Shown here: piece by piece, positions 27,069 through 36,103 of the stretch
How positions within the stretch are numbered: position 1 is the stretch's first letter
Layout of the letters: every line of letters starts with the position of its first letter
Assembly: GCA_963773845.1 (NCBI GenBank)
Contig: CAVZCU010000012.1
Location: forward strand, 1,116,001 to 1,180,000
Reading direction: 5' to 3'
Origin: SIAJ01 sp963773845
GTDB lineage: Bacteria > Planctomycetota > Planctomycetia > Gemmatales > Gemmataceae
Length of the DNA: 64,000 bases
Notes under the pieces: model-generated
The model's input: the letters and a program-made list of their open reading frames with translations, nothing else
Database searches by the model: none
Told to the model about the DNA's origin: nothing
Made by a program: the position numbers and the translations under genes

Positions 27069-28081
27069 ATGAGAACATTTTCTCGATCCCTACGCGTCGA
27101 GTCGTGTGAAGATCGCGTCGTTCCATCCACGATGACATTCATGTCGACGGGCCATTCGCAGGGCCTTTACGGCAGCGTGTATACGCAGCACGATCGGGAC
27201 GAATCCGCGACGCGTGTATTCGCTCCAGCGCACTCCGCCGCGCAAGGTTATGACTACTTCGCGCCGCAAACGGAGCTGTTCGTCGTCACGTCGGCCTACA
27301 ATTCTCCGATTTTCATTCGTGTGATCACGTGGGGCGGGAACTGGAATACGGGAGCGGGTGTTTCCGCTACGCCGACCGCCCGCAGCGCTTCGCCGGCGCC
27401 GGACGTTTCGAGTTCGTCGTCGGATAGCGTGACGCGCGCTCGAGCCATCGTTCGGCCTCTTCCAATAGCGACGCCGCAACGGATCGCGTGAATAGTTCGG
27501 CAGCGGCATCCGAGCCCGTTTCGGTGAGCGTGCCGAGTTCTCCGGCTGGAGAGTCGAACGCCGCCGCAAACAGTTCGGCCGAATTAGCCGCGCAGCAACT
27601 CGCGCCGAATGCTCCGCCGGTGGCCATCGAATCGCGGCCGGAGTTTGGTCATTTGACGGTTCCGATTTTGGCCGGCGCCGAAGCTGTGGATCCATCGGCG
27701 GCAGGTGTTCCGGTCGCTCCTCAGTCCGAAGAGCCGCCGCTGGCCCAAGACGAGGGACCGATTGCGATTCCGCAGTCGACGGCTCCCGCAGCGACACCGC
27801 CCATCCTCGTCACCACTGCGCCGCTGCCGGGATTGCTCTCATTCAATCTCGCCGCCATCGAATCCGGAGTTCGTGGCGTCATCGCTGGCGTGACCGATCT
27901 CGAACATACGCTGGCCGAGACCGACGCCAGCACCGCGGACTATTTGTGGTTGGCCGCTGCCGCACTCGTGGCGGGCGGAGCGGCTCAGTCCGCATGGACC
28001 CGCCGTTCGCGTTCCGCCGATCCCCGCACGCTTGGGCTCGATTCCGTGCTCGCGCGCTGGGGAGAAAAGTATGTCGGCTGA
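27069..28081 (+). pseudogene. LEPR-type exported/membrane protein upstream of sigma factor, one frameshift
   Basis: N-terminus RSLRVESCEDRVVPS matches the short planctomycete leader motif (LEPR/CExR type) found on exported proteins. The first frame ends at 27491, while the second is open from 27428 to 28081, so one indel lies between 27428 and 27491. The second part is rich in Ser, Pro and Ala and carries a single hydrophobic segment (YLWLAAAALVAGGAAQSAW) before a basic tail (RRSR), so the C-terminus is probably inside. The gene overlaps the ECF sigma start by 11 bp. By position it may act as a membrane regulator of that sigma factor, which is inference. Confidence 0.65.
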
Positions 28082-28667
28082 CGCCGGGGAAGATTTGCTG
28101 GCCCGGTTGGCGCGCGGCGATATTGAGGCTGCGGAGAATCTGTTCGCAACCTATGCTCCGTTCCTGCGGGCGGTCGTGCGCTGTCACCTTTCAGATCCAG
28201 TGCGCGCCAAGCTCGATTCGACCGATGTGGTGCAATCCGTCTGGGTGCAAGTCGTTCGCCAGCTCGGACGCGACGGTTGGCAAATCAGCGACGAAAACCA
28301 GCTAAAAGGACTCTTGGCGACAATCGCGCGCCGCCGATTGGTCACTCGGATTCGCAAGTACGCACGCTCGTTGGGGGGCGACCAACCGCCGAACACGAAT
28401 CTCGATGAGGTCACCGACGCGCGTCACCCGCGACCAAGCGAAGTCGCCCAGGCCAACGACCTCTGGGCCAAGATGTTGGATCTGTGTCCGCCCGATCATC
28501 ATTCCGTGCTCCTGTTAAAACGCGATGGGCTGCCGCTCGCCGAGATCGCAGCTCGAACCGGACTGCATGAAGGAAGCGTGCGGCGAATTCTGCGCCAGCT
28601 CTCCCGCGATCTAGCCATGAATTCCCAGGTGACGGATTCATCCCTTTCCCCGCCCGGAAACGAATGA
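28071..28667 (+). CDS. ECF RNA polymerase sigma factor
   Basis: 198 residues from ATG 28071 with GGGGAGA upstream. Region 2 reads LARGDIEAAENLFATYAPFLRAVVRCHL, DSTDVVQSVWVQVVRQL (sigma2, -10 contact) and a LLATIARRRLVTRIRKYAR helix. Region 4 is the HTH GLPLAEIAARTGLHEGSVRRILRQL. This is the ECF group that planctomycetes typically place next to Ser/Thr kinases. The stop overlaps the kinase gene start (ATGA). Promoter specificity is probably set by the neighbouring membrane protein and kinase. Confidence 0.92.
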   Translation: MSADAGEDLLARLARGDIEAAENLFATYAPFLRAVVRCHLSDPVRAKLDSTDVVQSVWVQVVRQLGRDGWQISDENQLKGLLATIARRRLVTRIRKYARSLGGDQPPNTNLDEVTDARHPRPSEVAQANDLWAKMLDLCPPDHHSVLLLKRDGLPLAEIAARTGLHEGSVRRILRQLSRDLAMNSQVTDSSLSPPGNE

Positions 28668-31036
28668 TGAAAACGCTTCACGCCGGGCCCGTTCCGCCGA
28701 CAGTGGTTATGCAGCGACCTGCGACGCGCCCGGTCACTCCCGCCGTCGAACAGATGGCCGAAGAGATGGTCCGCCGCTGGCGACAAGGGGAACGCCCGTT
28801 GGCCGAGGAATTCCTGGGACGAGCCCCGGGCTTGTGGGAGCAGCCGGAGTCCGCACTCGAACTGATTGCCGAAGAACTCGCCCTGCGCGGCGAATTCAAC
28901 TTGCCAGTGTCGCACCGCGACCTTGCCGCCCGGTTTCCCCAGTGGTCGGCGCAAATTGCCGCGTTGCTCGAGTGCCAAGAGGCGTTCGGTCCACACAATG
29001 AGACGCCCCTGTTGCCGACGATCGGCGAACAGCTCGACGACTTTGAACTCGTTTCCGTGCTCGGACGCGGAGCGCAGGGCGAGGTGTTTTTGGCCACGCA
29101 GCCCGCGCTCGCAGCGCGGCCGGTAGTCCTGAAGCTCGGGCCCGCGGGCGGGGGCGAGCATCTCTGCCTGGCGCGACTGCAACATACGAACATTGTCCCG
29201 CTCTATTCCGCTCACGAGTTTCCCGATCGGGGATTGCATGGCCTGTGCATGCCGTATTTCGGCGGCACCACGTTGGCCGCCCTGATGTCGGCGATTGATG
29301 CGTCGGGCCACCGTCTTGCCGGGCGCGATCTTCTTGAACTCTTGAAACGCGCCGATTCGTCCCTGGTCGAACCGCTTGCGCGTGGTGCGGCCTGGACCTT
29401 CCTGGAGCATGCCTCGGCGAGCGAAGTCGTGTGCTGGATTGGCGCATGTCTGGCCGATGCCCTGCAATATGCCCACGACCGCGGATTGATCCATTTGGAT
29501 TTGAAGCCAAGCAATGTCCTGATCGCCGCGGACGGCACGCCCATGTTGCTCGATTTCCATCTGGCCCGCCCGCCGTTGCAGCAGGGTGATCCAGCGCCGT
29601 CGCGGCTGGGCGGGACCACCGGCTACATGCCCCCCGAACAGGTCGCCGCCGTCCAGGCCGTCGCCAGCATGGGGACAATCGCGACGGCCGTGGACGTGCG
29701 CGCCGATATCTTCGCGCTCGGTGTGCTCCTCGAACAACTCTTGCACCTGCTCATCGGCAAGCAATCACCCCAGTCGGTGGGCTTGACGGACATTTTGGCC
29801 CGCTGTACTTCGGAGGAAGCGGATCAGCGCTATCCAACCGCGTCCACCTTGGCCTTGGACTTTCGCCGGCACCTCGCCGATCTTCCACTTCGCGGTGTCG
29901 GCAATCGCAGTCTGATCGAGCGCTGGGGCAAGTGGCGGCGCCGGCGTCCGTTCGCGTTGCCGCTCGCCCTCACTGCGGCGGCGCTCATTCTCGTCTGCGT
30001 CGGCTGGCTGCTCCGTGCCAATCATCAAATTCGCGGAGCCGAGCAAGCGCTCGAAAGCGGCGAACGCCATTTGGCGCACGGTCAACATCGCGAGGCGGCG
30101 GAATCGTTCCGCGGCGGGGAGGCATTGATCGAGGGGATTCCCGCACAAGGTGGCTTGCGCGAGCGGCTTCGCGCCGGCCGACACGATGCGGAACGCGGAC
30201 AGGTCGCGGCCGACTTGCATTCCCTCTGCGAGCAAGTTCGACCGTTTTACGCCAGCGAGGCGGTTGCTCCGGCCCAGTTGCACCGCGTCGCCGACCAGTG
30301 CCGGGCCGTCTGGGAGCAGCGCGAAACGATCGCTCGTCAACTGGGGACTCTCTCGGAGTCCGACGACCGCGCGTCCTGGCGCAGCGACCTGCTCGACCTC
30401 GGAATCCTGACGGCCCATCTGGAGGTGCAAGCGGCGACCGCCGGCGAACGCGATATGGCGCGCCGACGGGCTCTCGAAACCTTGGACCAGGCAGAGGCGT
30501 TGCTTGGCCGCAGCGGCGTGTTGTGTCTCGAACGGACTCGCCACCTGCGGGCGCTGCATCGAGATCGCGAGGCTGATGCGTCGGCAACGCAAGCGACGAT
30601 GCTGCCGCCAGGAACCGCCTGGGAACATCTCGTGATGGGCCGCATGGCTCTCGTTGCCGGCGACTTGCCCCGTGCAGCGATGGAGCTGAATCGCAGCCTG
30701 ACGCTGGATCCACGATCGGTCTGGGCGAACTACTACAAGGGGCTCTGCTGCCTGCGCCAGGGACAATCGACGGAGGCGATCGCCGCGTTTTCGGCGTGCG
30801 TCGCACTTTCGCCGGATAGCGCTTGGTGCATGCACGCCCGCGGGCTGGCTTTTCTGAAGGCCGGCCATCATCAGCAGGCGCTCGCCGACTTCGACCGTGC
30901 CCTGGCGATAGATCCGCAACTGGCGATTGCCTATCGCGATCGGGCGGCGGCATACCAGCATCTGGGACGAATGGCCGATGCCGACGCCGACCTCCACCGA
31001 GCCGCCGAACTTGGAATATCATTGGGAGAATACTGA
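28664..31036 (+). CDS. Membrane Ser/Thr kinase-like protein with C-terminal TPR repeats
   Basis: 790 residues. N-terminal about 120 residues: helical linker (FLGRAPGLWEQPESALELIAEE). Kinase domain about 125-400: glycine loop LGRGAQGEVFLA, Lys in VVLKLG, catalytic loop LIHLDLKPSNVLI (Arg of HRD is Leu, Asp kept), LLDFHLA for DFG (Gly is His), GYMPPEQ activation end. One membrane segment follows a basic stretch (PFALPLALTAAALILVCVGWLL, about 425-447), then coiled coil and TPR repeats (SVWANYYKGLCCLRQGQ, ALADFDRALAIDPQLAIAY). Co-transcribed with the ECF sigma factor, so it probably senses or relays a signal to it. The altered HRD/DFG motifs make activity uncertain. Confidence 0.85.
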   Translation: MMKTLHAGPVPPTVVMQRPATRPVTPAVEQMAEEMVRRWRQGERPLAEEFLGRAPGLWEQPESALELIAEELALRGEFNLPVSHRDLAARFPQWSAQIAALLECQEAFGPHNETPLLPTIGEQLDDFELVSVLGRGAQGEVFLATQPALAARPVVLKLGPAGGGEHLCLARLQHTNIVPLYSAHEFPDRGLHGLCMPYFGGTTLAALMSAIDASGHRLAGRDLLELLKRADSSLVEPLARGAAWTFLEHASASEVVCWIGACLADALQYAHDRGLIHLDLKPSNVLIAADGTPMLLDFHLARPPLQQGDPAPSRLGGTTGYMPPEQVAAVQAVASMGTIATAVDVRADIFALGVLLEQLLHLLIGKQSPQSVGLTDILARCTSEEADQRYPTASTLALDFRRHLADLPLRGVGNRSLIERWGKWRRRRPFALPLALTAAALILVCVGWLLRANHQIRGAEQALESGERHLAHGQHREAAESFRGGEALIEGIPAQGGLRERLRAGRHDAERGQVAADLHSLCEQVRPFYASEAVAPAQLHRVADQCRAVWEQRETIARQLGTLSESDDRASWRSDLLDLGILTAHLEVQAATAGERDMARRRALETLDQAEALLGRSGVLCLERTRHLRALHRDREADASATQATMLPPGTAWEHLVMGRMALVAGDLPRAAMELNRSLTLDPRSVWANYYKGLCCLRQGQSTEAIAAFSACVALSPDSAWCMHARGLAFLKAGHHQQALADFDRALAIDPQLAIAYRDRAAAYQHLGRMADADADLHRAAELGISLGEY

Positions 31037-31061
31037 GACATGATGCGCATCGGAGCAATCC

Positions 31062-31271
31062 ATGCCGGTCGATCCACAGAAGCGCGAACTTCGCAAGCTG
31101 AAGCGGACAATCAAGCGCGCCGGCAGCAAGCACCGCCGCCGCGAATTGAAACGCCAGCTTTCGGATAACCCCGAAGCAGCGGCTGAGGCGGAGGAGGACC
31201 TCGGCAAGTTCTCGTCCGAGGGACTGAATCGACTCGACAATGACGCGACGCGAAAACGCGATTCCGACTAA
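31062..31271 (+). CDS. Small basic hypothetical protein
   Basis: 69 residues, highly charged (KRELRKLKRTIKRAGSKHRR then acidic EAAAEAEEDLGKF), probably helical. Such short proteins are common beside other genes in planctomycetes, with no known role. It follows the kinase gene by 25 bp on the same strand, so it could be the last gene of that operon, and ends 1 bp from the convergent PQQ gene. Confidence 0.55.
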   Translation: MPVDPQKRELRKLKRTIKRAGSKHRRRELKRQLSDNPEAAAEAEEDLGKFSSEGLNRLDNDATRKRDSD

Positions 31272-31272
31272 T

Positions 31273-32481
31273 TCATTTCCCGACTTGCAGCGCCACCAGC
31301 TTCTTTCCATCGCGAACGAACAGTTTGCCCCCGGATAACGCCGGCAGCGCCCGCACGGGTGAATCCAATACCGACGCTCGAGCCAGCTCCTTGTATGCAG
31401 TCGCTGACGGCTCAATCAGCACGACGTCGCCGTTCTCCGGACAGGCGATGATCAATCCGTCCGCGGCAATCAGCGACGAACAGCCGAACGCTTCCTTGGA
31501 CCAATGGACTTTGCCCGTCTTCCAATCGACGCAGCGCAACTGGGCCTGGCCGCCTTCCTGCCGACCGTCGATGCCATATAGGTTGCCCTTCACCAGGACC
31601 GGCGTGTTGTAATGGTTGGAGATGATGTTGTCGCCTTGCCAGATCTCATCGAGTTTTCCTTTCTTCGCTTCCAATACAACCGCTCCAGTGCTGTACGAAC
31701 TGGAAATGTAAACGCGACCATCGGAAACGATCGGCGTGGCCGCGTTGACCGAGGCGTTGATCCGCGCTCGCCACGGGTAGCGGTAACGAATCTCGCCCGT
31801 CTTCGGCACCAGCGCCAACAGCCCCTGACGGGTAAAGAAGATCGCCAGCTCCTCGTCGCCGAATTTGCCAACCACCGGCGAGGAATAACTCACCCCATCA
31901 TCGCCTGCCTTCCAGATTTCTTTCCCGCTCGCGGGATCAAACGCGACCACGCTGGCGCCTTTGACTCCAACATTAACGAGAAGTTTGCCATCCGCGAGTA
32001 TGGGGGAGGTGGCAGCACCGAAGAACCCCTTCGCCACGCGATAATCCTTGATAATGTTCCGATTCCAGATTGGCTTTCCAGATTCCAGTTCCCAAGCTCG
32101 CAAGTCGCCGTCGGCGCCGAGCGTGTACACTTTTCGATCGGCGATGAGCGGTGTCGCTCGTGGGCCGTTGTCGAAGTTGAAGTCATCCACATAGCGGGTG
32201 TGATAGGCGGACTTCCACATCGGCTTGCCGGTCGAGGCTTGCAAACACTCAACGACTTCGTCGTTGTCGACCCGGTGGAACAGAATCAATCGCTCGCCTG
32301 CAACGGCCGGCCCGGCCCAACCCCGACCGACGTCTTTTTTCCAGATCAGCGCTGGCCCTTCTTTGGGCCAGGTGCGCAGCAAGCCGGTCTCCGGCGAGTG
32401 GCCATCGCGATTCGGCCCCAGGTGCTGTGGCCAATCGGCGGCGATCAGGAAAGGCAGGAGGACCAGGATAGTTCGGTGCAT
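31273..32481 (-). CDS. Secreted PQQ-like beta-propeller protein
   Basis: 402 residues with a signal peptide (MHRTILVLLPFLIAADW) and repeated PQQ-type blades: GPALIWKKDVGRGWAGPAV, ASTGKPMWKSAYHTR, LESGKPIWNRNIIKD, PASGKEIWKAGDDG, VDWKTGKVHWSKEAF. Blade motifs with a W...G...W pattern form an eight-bladed propeller of the YfgL/PQQ type. Such exported proteins in planctomycetes usually bind ligands or scaffold outer-membrane functions; no enzyme activity is implied without PQQ ligands. It faces a 185-bp spacer containing a hairpin. Confidence 0.85.
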   Translation of the reverse strand: MHRTILVLLPFLIAADWPQHLGPNRDGHSPETGLLRTWPKEGPALIWKKDVGRGWAGPAVAGERLILFHRVDNDEVVECLQASTGKPMWKSAYHTRYVDDFNFDNGPRATPLIADRKVYTLGADGDLRAWELESGKPIWNRNIIKDYRVAKGFFGAATSPILADGKLLVNVGVKGASVVAFDPASGKEIWKAGDDGVSYSSPVVGKFGDEELAIFFTRQGLLALVPKTGEIRYRYPWRARINASVNAATPIVSDGRVYISSSYSTGAVVLEAKKGKLDEIWQGDNIISNHYNTPVLVKGNLYGIDGRQEGGQAQLRCVDWKTGKVHWSKEAFGCSSLIAADGLIIACPENGDVVLIEPSATAYKELARASVLDSPVRALPALSGGKLFVRDGKKLVALQVGK

Positions 32482-32528
32482 CTTGGAAACCTAAGCGGAA
32501 TTCGCGATTGATAATCATTCTAAATGGC

Positions 32529-32578
32529 TGCGCGTGATTCGTCCGTAGGACGGATTTGCAATCCGTCCCAAATCACGC
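32529..32578. repeat. Nested hairpin in intergenic spacer
   Basis: GGACGGATT-tgc-AATCCGTCC (inner stem about 32552-32571) lies inside an outer pair GCGTGATT ... AATCACGC. It sits between divergent PQQ-propeller and PagL-like genes. It may be a dispersed palindrome rather than a terminator, because both flanking genes read away. Confidence 0.6.
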
Positions 32579-32666
32579 ACGCCGGGGCGATGCGAACCAC
32601 TTCGATTCCGGTTGTGCAATTCCGCGTGCCGCTGTATTCCAATGATCGAGTCTCCGGAGTATCTGC

Positions 32667-33557
32667 ATGATCCGTCGGGCCCTGATCGCCGGCGTCGCTT
32701 GCATCGCCATCGGTGCGCCGTCCTGGGCCCAGCCGACGGCGATCGGCCTGCCGCCGCCGCCGATTCCGACGGGTGCTCCTCTCAGCGGCATTGCTCCGCC
32801 GCTGCCAACCGGTGAGCTGCTGCCGCCCGTGGAAACCGGACCTGCCTTGCCCTGGTGGCTCGAAGGACAGAACGCCATCCCGCCGGACGCAATCGCGCCC
32901 GCCCATCTCGAACAGCCCGTCGGCGGCCCGGTGCATGGTCCCCCGTGGCATCCCACGCCGCCGCCCGCGGCCTTTGCCGGCTCCGCCTGCAATTTCAATG
33001 TCTACAACGGCGACGACATTTTCTCGCCTGACTTTCGGTCCTACCAGATCCTGGCGGGCGCCTACGCATCGAGTTCCATCGGCCCGACGATTCATGCATT
33101 CAATTATCTGCCAATCACGTTCCGCTCGGGCTGGATGTTGACGGCGCCGGACGACAACGATGGCTATCTGCGTGGCAACTGGGAATGTCTGGCCGATGTG
33201 ACCGCGGCGCCCATTTTCTCGAAGTATGGCCATTGTCTGTTCGGCCCGTCGGTCAATTTGCGCCGCAATTTCGTCTGGCCAGGGGCATCACTGGTGCCGT
33301 ACACGCAAGTCGGCGCCGGCTTCCTGATTACCGATGCGTACAAGGAAGATTGGCAAAGAGCGATCGGCCAGGCGTTCGAATTGGAAGCGCACGCCCAGAT
33401 CGGCCTGCGCTATTTCATCTCCGACAACTGGTCGCTCGACATCGAAGGCGGCTATCAACACATCTCGAACGCCGGCATGGCCTCACGCAACGCCGGTGTC
33501 AACGCGCTCGGCGGACAACTCGGCGTCACGTATCACTTCCCGGCAGGGGTTCGGTGA
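32667..33557 (+). CDS. PagL-like acyloxyacyl hydrolase (lipid A deacylase family)
   Basis: 296 residues with signal peptide MIRRALIAGVACIAIGAPSWAQ. Residues about 23-110 are Pro/Gly/Ala-rich. The C-terminal barrel (about 110-296) resembles PagL: LVPYTQVGAGFLITD, AQIGLRYFISDNWSLDIEGGYQ, then the H-x-S pair in YQHISNAGM (His265, Ser267), and a terminal strand LGVTYHF ending in an aromatic residue, the usual sign of an outer-membrane barrel. PagL removes a 3-O-linked acyl chain from lipid A. The third triad residue could not be assigned. The Pro-rich N-terminal extension is unusual. Confidence 0.7.
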   Translation: MIRRALIAGVACIAIGAPSWAQPTAIGLPPPPIPTGAPLSGIAPPLPTGELLPPVETGPALPWWLEGQNAIPPDAIAPAHLEQPVGGPVHGPPWHPTPPPAAFAGSACNFNVYNGDDIFSPDFRSYQILAGAYASSSIGPTIHAFNYLPITFRSGWMLTAPDDNDGYLRGNWECLADVTAAPIFSKYGHCLFGPSVNLRRNFVWPGASLVPYTQVGAGFLITDAYKEDWQRAIGQAFELEAHAQIGLRYFISDNWSLDIEGGYQHISNAGMASRNAGVNALGGQLGVTYHFPAGVR

Positions 33558-33600
33558 GCGATCATCCAAAGAAAAACAAAGCACCTGGCGAGCCGAGCGG

Positions 33601-33739
33601 CCACACTTGGCGATCCGACCAGCCACACTTGGCGATCCGAGCAGCCAAACTTGGCGAGCCGAACGCCCATACTTGGCGAGCCGAACGCCGTAAGGCGTCG
33701 GGTGCTGTCATGACCCGGCGCCTCACGCCGCTCGGCTCG
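33601..33739. repeat. 22-bp tandem repeats feeding into a dispersed hairpin
   Basis: Four contiguous 22-bp units (33601, 33623, 33645, 33667; consensus CCACACTTGGCGAKCCGAVC) with a degenerate unit before them, and the last overlapping an inverted repeat 33676-33739. That inverted repeat belongs to the same family as 22403-22469, with arms GCGAGCCGAACGCCG and CGGCTCGA and a core TGCTGTCATGA. The unit copies the left arm, mirroring the right-arm expansion at 22455-22536. There are no spacers between units, so this is not a CRISPR. Confidence 0.85.
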
Positions 33740-33879
33740 ACATGGACCGGTGATTGTGGATTCAAATAAGCTTCGAGATCACGGCTCCGTGGAATGGCTC
33801 GGGCAACACCTGAAGCACTCGGTCCGTGATCGCGTAAAATTGACGACCATTGGCGAATCGTCACCGTTGTGAGAAATGT

Positions 33880-34734
33880 ATGCCCCTCTTCGGTGCTCAC
33901 ACTTCCATCGCAGGGGGCGTCGTCAACGCGATACTATTAGCCAAAGAGCTGGACATGGACACCGTCCAGCTCTTCACGAAGAACAGCAACCAGTGGGCGG
34001 CGAAGCCCTTCGTTCTCGGTGAAGCGGAAGACTTTCGCAAGCTGCTGCGGCGGAGTCGGCTGAAGTTCGCAACGGCTCACGATTCGTATTTGATCAACCT
34101 TGCCTCGCCGGATCCGGCTCTGTGGCGAAAATCGGTTGAGGCATTTATCGATGAACTCATTCGAGCGGAAGCGCTCGGCCTCAAGTATCTCGTCACGCAT
34201 CCCGGCGCACACGTCGGCTGCGGCGAAGCGGTGGGCATTGCCCATGTCTCTCGGGCAATCGATGAAGCGCACTCACGTTGTCCCGATTTTCGCGTCAAGA
34301 TCCTCCTCGAACTGACCGCCGGGCAGGGCACCAATCTCGGGCACCGCTTCGAGCACTTGGCGGAAATCATCAAGCGGATCCGCCATCGCCGACGTGTGGG
34401 GGTCTGTTTCGATACCTGCCATGTCTTTGCGGCAGGTTATCCATTGTCGCCAAAGGCCGCCTATCGTGCCACGATAACGGAGTTCGATCGTGTCATCGGT
34501 ATTGGCCGGCTCAAGCTCTTTCATCTGAACGACAGCAAAAAACCGCTCGGCAGCCGCGTCGATCGCCACGAGCACATCGGCAAGGGGCACATTGGCCTCG
34601 AGCCATTCCGATCGATCGTGAACGATCCCCGTTTTCAAAAGACGCCCATGATCCTCGAAACGCCCCAACACGACGCCGAGGGCAACGAAATGGACCCGGT
34701 GAATTTGTCGACCTTGCGATCGCTCTGCCAATAG
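33880..34734 (+). CDS. nfo: Endonuclease IV (AP endonuclease)
   Basis: 284 residues from ATG 33880. Conserved blocks: FGAHTSIAGGVVNAI, DTVQLFTKNSNQWAAK, YLVTHPGAHVG, LLELTAGQGTNLG, GVCFDTCHVFAAGY, FHLNDSKKPLGSRVDRHEH and HIGKGHIG, which provide the metal-binding His, Glu and Asp residues. It cleaves 5' of abasic sites during base-excision repair. The gap to surE is 63 bp on the same strand. Confidence 0.95.
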   Translation: MPLFGAHTSIAGGVVNAILLAKELDMDTVQLFTKNSNQWAAKPFVLGEAEDFRKLLRRSRLKFATAHDSYLINLASPDPALWRKSVEAFIDELIRAEALGLKYLVTHPGAHVGCGEAVGIAHVSRAIDEAHSRCPDFRVKILLELTAGQGTNLGHRFEHLAEIIKRIRHRRRVGVCFDTCHVFAAGYPLSPKAAYRATITEFDRVIGIGRLKLFHLNDSKKPLGSRVDRHEHIGKGHIGLEPFRSIVNDPRFQKTPMILETPQHDAEGNEMDPVNLSTLRSLCQ

Positions 34735-34797
34735 CCTGGATAAGTCGCCCGCAAGTCCATAGCATCGCCGTTTTAAGTTTCTCGCGTTGCTGACAAT

Positions 34798-35484
34798 ATG
34801 AAATTGCTGCTTACCAATGACGACGGAATCAGTTCGGAAGGTCTGGCTGCCCTTCACGAGGCGGCCAAATCGTTCGGCGAAGCGTTCGTCGTCGCCCCCG
34901 CCGGCCCGCAATCCGGTTGCAGTCATACGGTGACGACCGGCAAGGGCGTTCGCATCGAGCCGCGTGGCGATCATCGGCTCGCGGTCGAGGGCACGCCGGC
35001 CGATTGCATTCGCGTCGGCCTCTTGAAAGTCGTTCCCGATGCCAAGTGGGTCCTGTCGGGGATCAACCACGGCGGCAACCTCGGCGCCGATGTGCACTAT
35101 TCCGGCACGGTGGCCGCCGTCCGCGAAGCCGTCTTGCACGGCTGGCCAGGAATCGCGATGTCCCACTATCGGAGAAAGGATTCCGAGTACGACTGGTCCC
35201 GTGTGACGAAATGGACCCTCCGCGTGCTCAAGGAGTTATTCGCGACTCCCTGGGACGAGGGAACATTCTGGAACGTGAACTTTCCCCATCTCGATCCGGA
35301 CGATCCGGACCCGGAACAGGTCTATTGCGGTCTCGACCCACACCCGCTGCCATTGAGCTATCGTCACGAAGAGGGACTGCACTACTACGACGGCGATTAC
35401 CACGCCCGCGAACGCAAGCCGGGCTGCGACGTCGATGTCTGCTTCGGCGGTCGGATCGCGGTGACGAAGGTGCGGCTGTTGTGA
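34798..35484 (+). CDS. surE: 5'-nucleotidase SurE
   Basis: 228 residues. N-terminal LLLTNDDGISSEGL (metal-binding Asp pair), VVAPAGPQSGCSHTVT, VEGTPADCIRVGL, SGINHGGNLGADVHYSGTVAAVREA, C-terminal DVDVCFGGRIAVTKVRLL. It is a metal-dependent nucleoside monophosphate phosphatase of the cytoplasm. The last 33 codons are partly duplicated at 36104-36651, beyond the Uma2 gene. Confidence 0.95.
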   Translation: MKLLLTNDDGISSEGLAALHEAAKSFGEAFVVAPAGPQSGCSHTVTTGKGVRIEPRGDHRLAVEGTPADCIRVGLLKVVPDAKWVLSGINHGGNLGADVHYSGTVAAVREAVLHGWPGIAMSHYRRKDSEYDWSRVTKWTLRVLKELFATPWDEGTFWNVNFPHLDPDDPDPEQVYCGLDPHPLPLSYRHEEGLHYYDGDYHARERKPGCDVDVCFGGRIAVTKVRLL

Positions 35485-35526
35485 TCAATGGGCGCGAAGT
35501 ATCATGACCGTGAAAGGAACGCGGAC

Positions 35527-36098
35527 ATGGCGTCACCCCTCCAGCGGCAAAAGTGGACTCTGGCAGAGTTCTACGACCTCGGCAATCGAGGTTTTTTGAC
35601 CAAGGACGGGTAATGCTGATCGACGGAGAGATCTTTGAATTGCTTGCCGCGAGTCCACTGCATGCAACTGCCGAGGCACTGACGAGAGACTTGCTTCGCG
35701 CCATTTTTCGCACCGCGTTCATTGTCCGAACAGAGCAGCCCTTGCCAATCGGCGGCTCAACCGACCCCGTCCCTGACTTGGCAGTGGTGACCGGATCGAT
35801 CCGCGACTATGCCCAATCCCATCCCACGACGGCGGCGCTTGTCGTCGAGATCAGCGATTCGTTGCTGGACTTCGACCTGGGAGACAAGGCGAGCTTGTAC
35901 GCGTCGGCGGCAATCGCCGACTACTGGGTCGTGGATTTGGTGAATCGACAACTGGTCGTAATGCGCGACCCCGTCGTCGACGCGACCCGTAGATTTGGCT
36001 TCCGATACGCAACCGTGACGACGCTGGGGATTGGGCAAAGCACTTCTCCCCTGGCCGCGCCGGCGGCTTCCGTTGCGGTAGCCGACTTGATGCCGTGA
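35527..36098 (+). pseudogene. Uma2 family nuclease-like protein, homopolymer frameshift
   Basis: The natural start is ATG 35527 (ASPLQRQKWTLAEFYDLGNRGFF). A run of six T near 35592-35597 breaks the frame, and one extra T would join it to the rest (DQGRVMLIDGEIFELLAAS). The remainder shows the Uma2 core: VRTEQPLPIGGSTDPVPDLAVV, ALVVEISDSLLDFDLGDKASLYASAAIADYWVVDL. This is a PD-(D/E)xK-type fold, proliferated in planctomycetes and of unknown function. The gene lies between surE and a copy of the surE tail. Confidence 0.82.
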
Positions 36099-36103
36099 GG
36101 GCC

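Noticed and set aside
28499..29764. Long 421-residue minus-strand frame across the kinase gene
   Set aside because: High GC makes antisense frames open. The plus-strand kinase has clear motifs and translational coupling with the sigma gene.
33601..33688. CRISPR array
   Set aside because: The 22-bp units are contiguous with no spacers, no cas genes are nearby, and the unit equals an arm of a dispersed hairpin.
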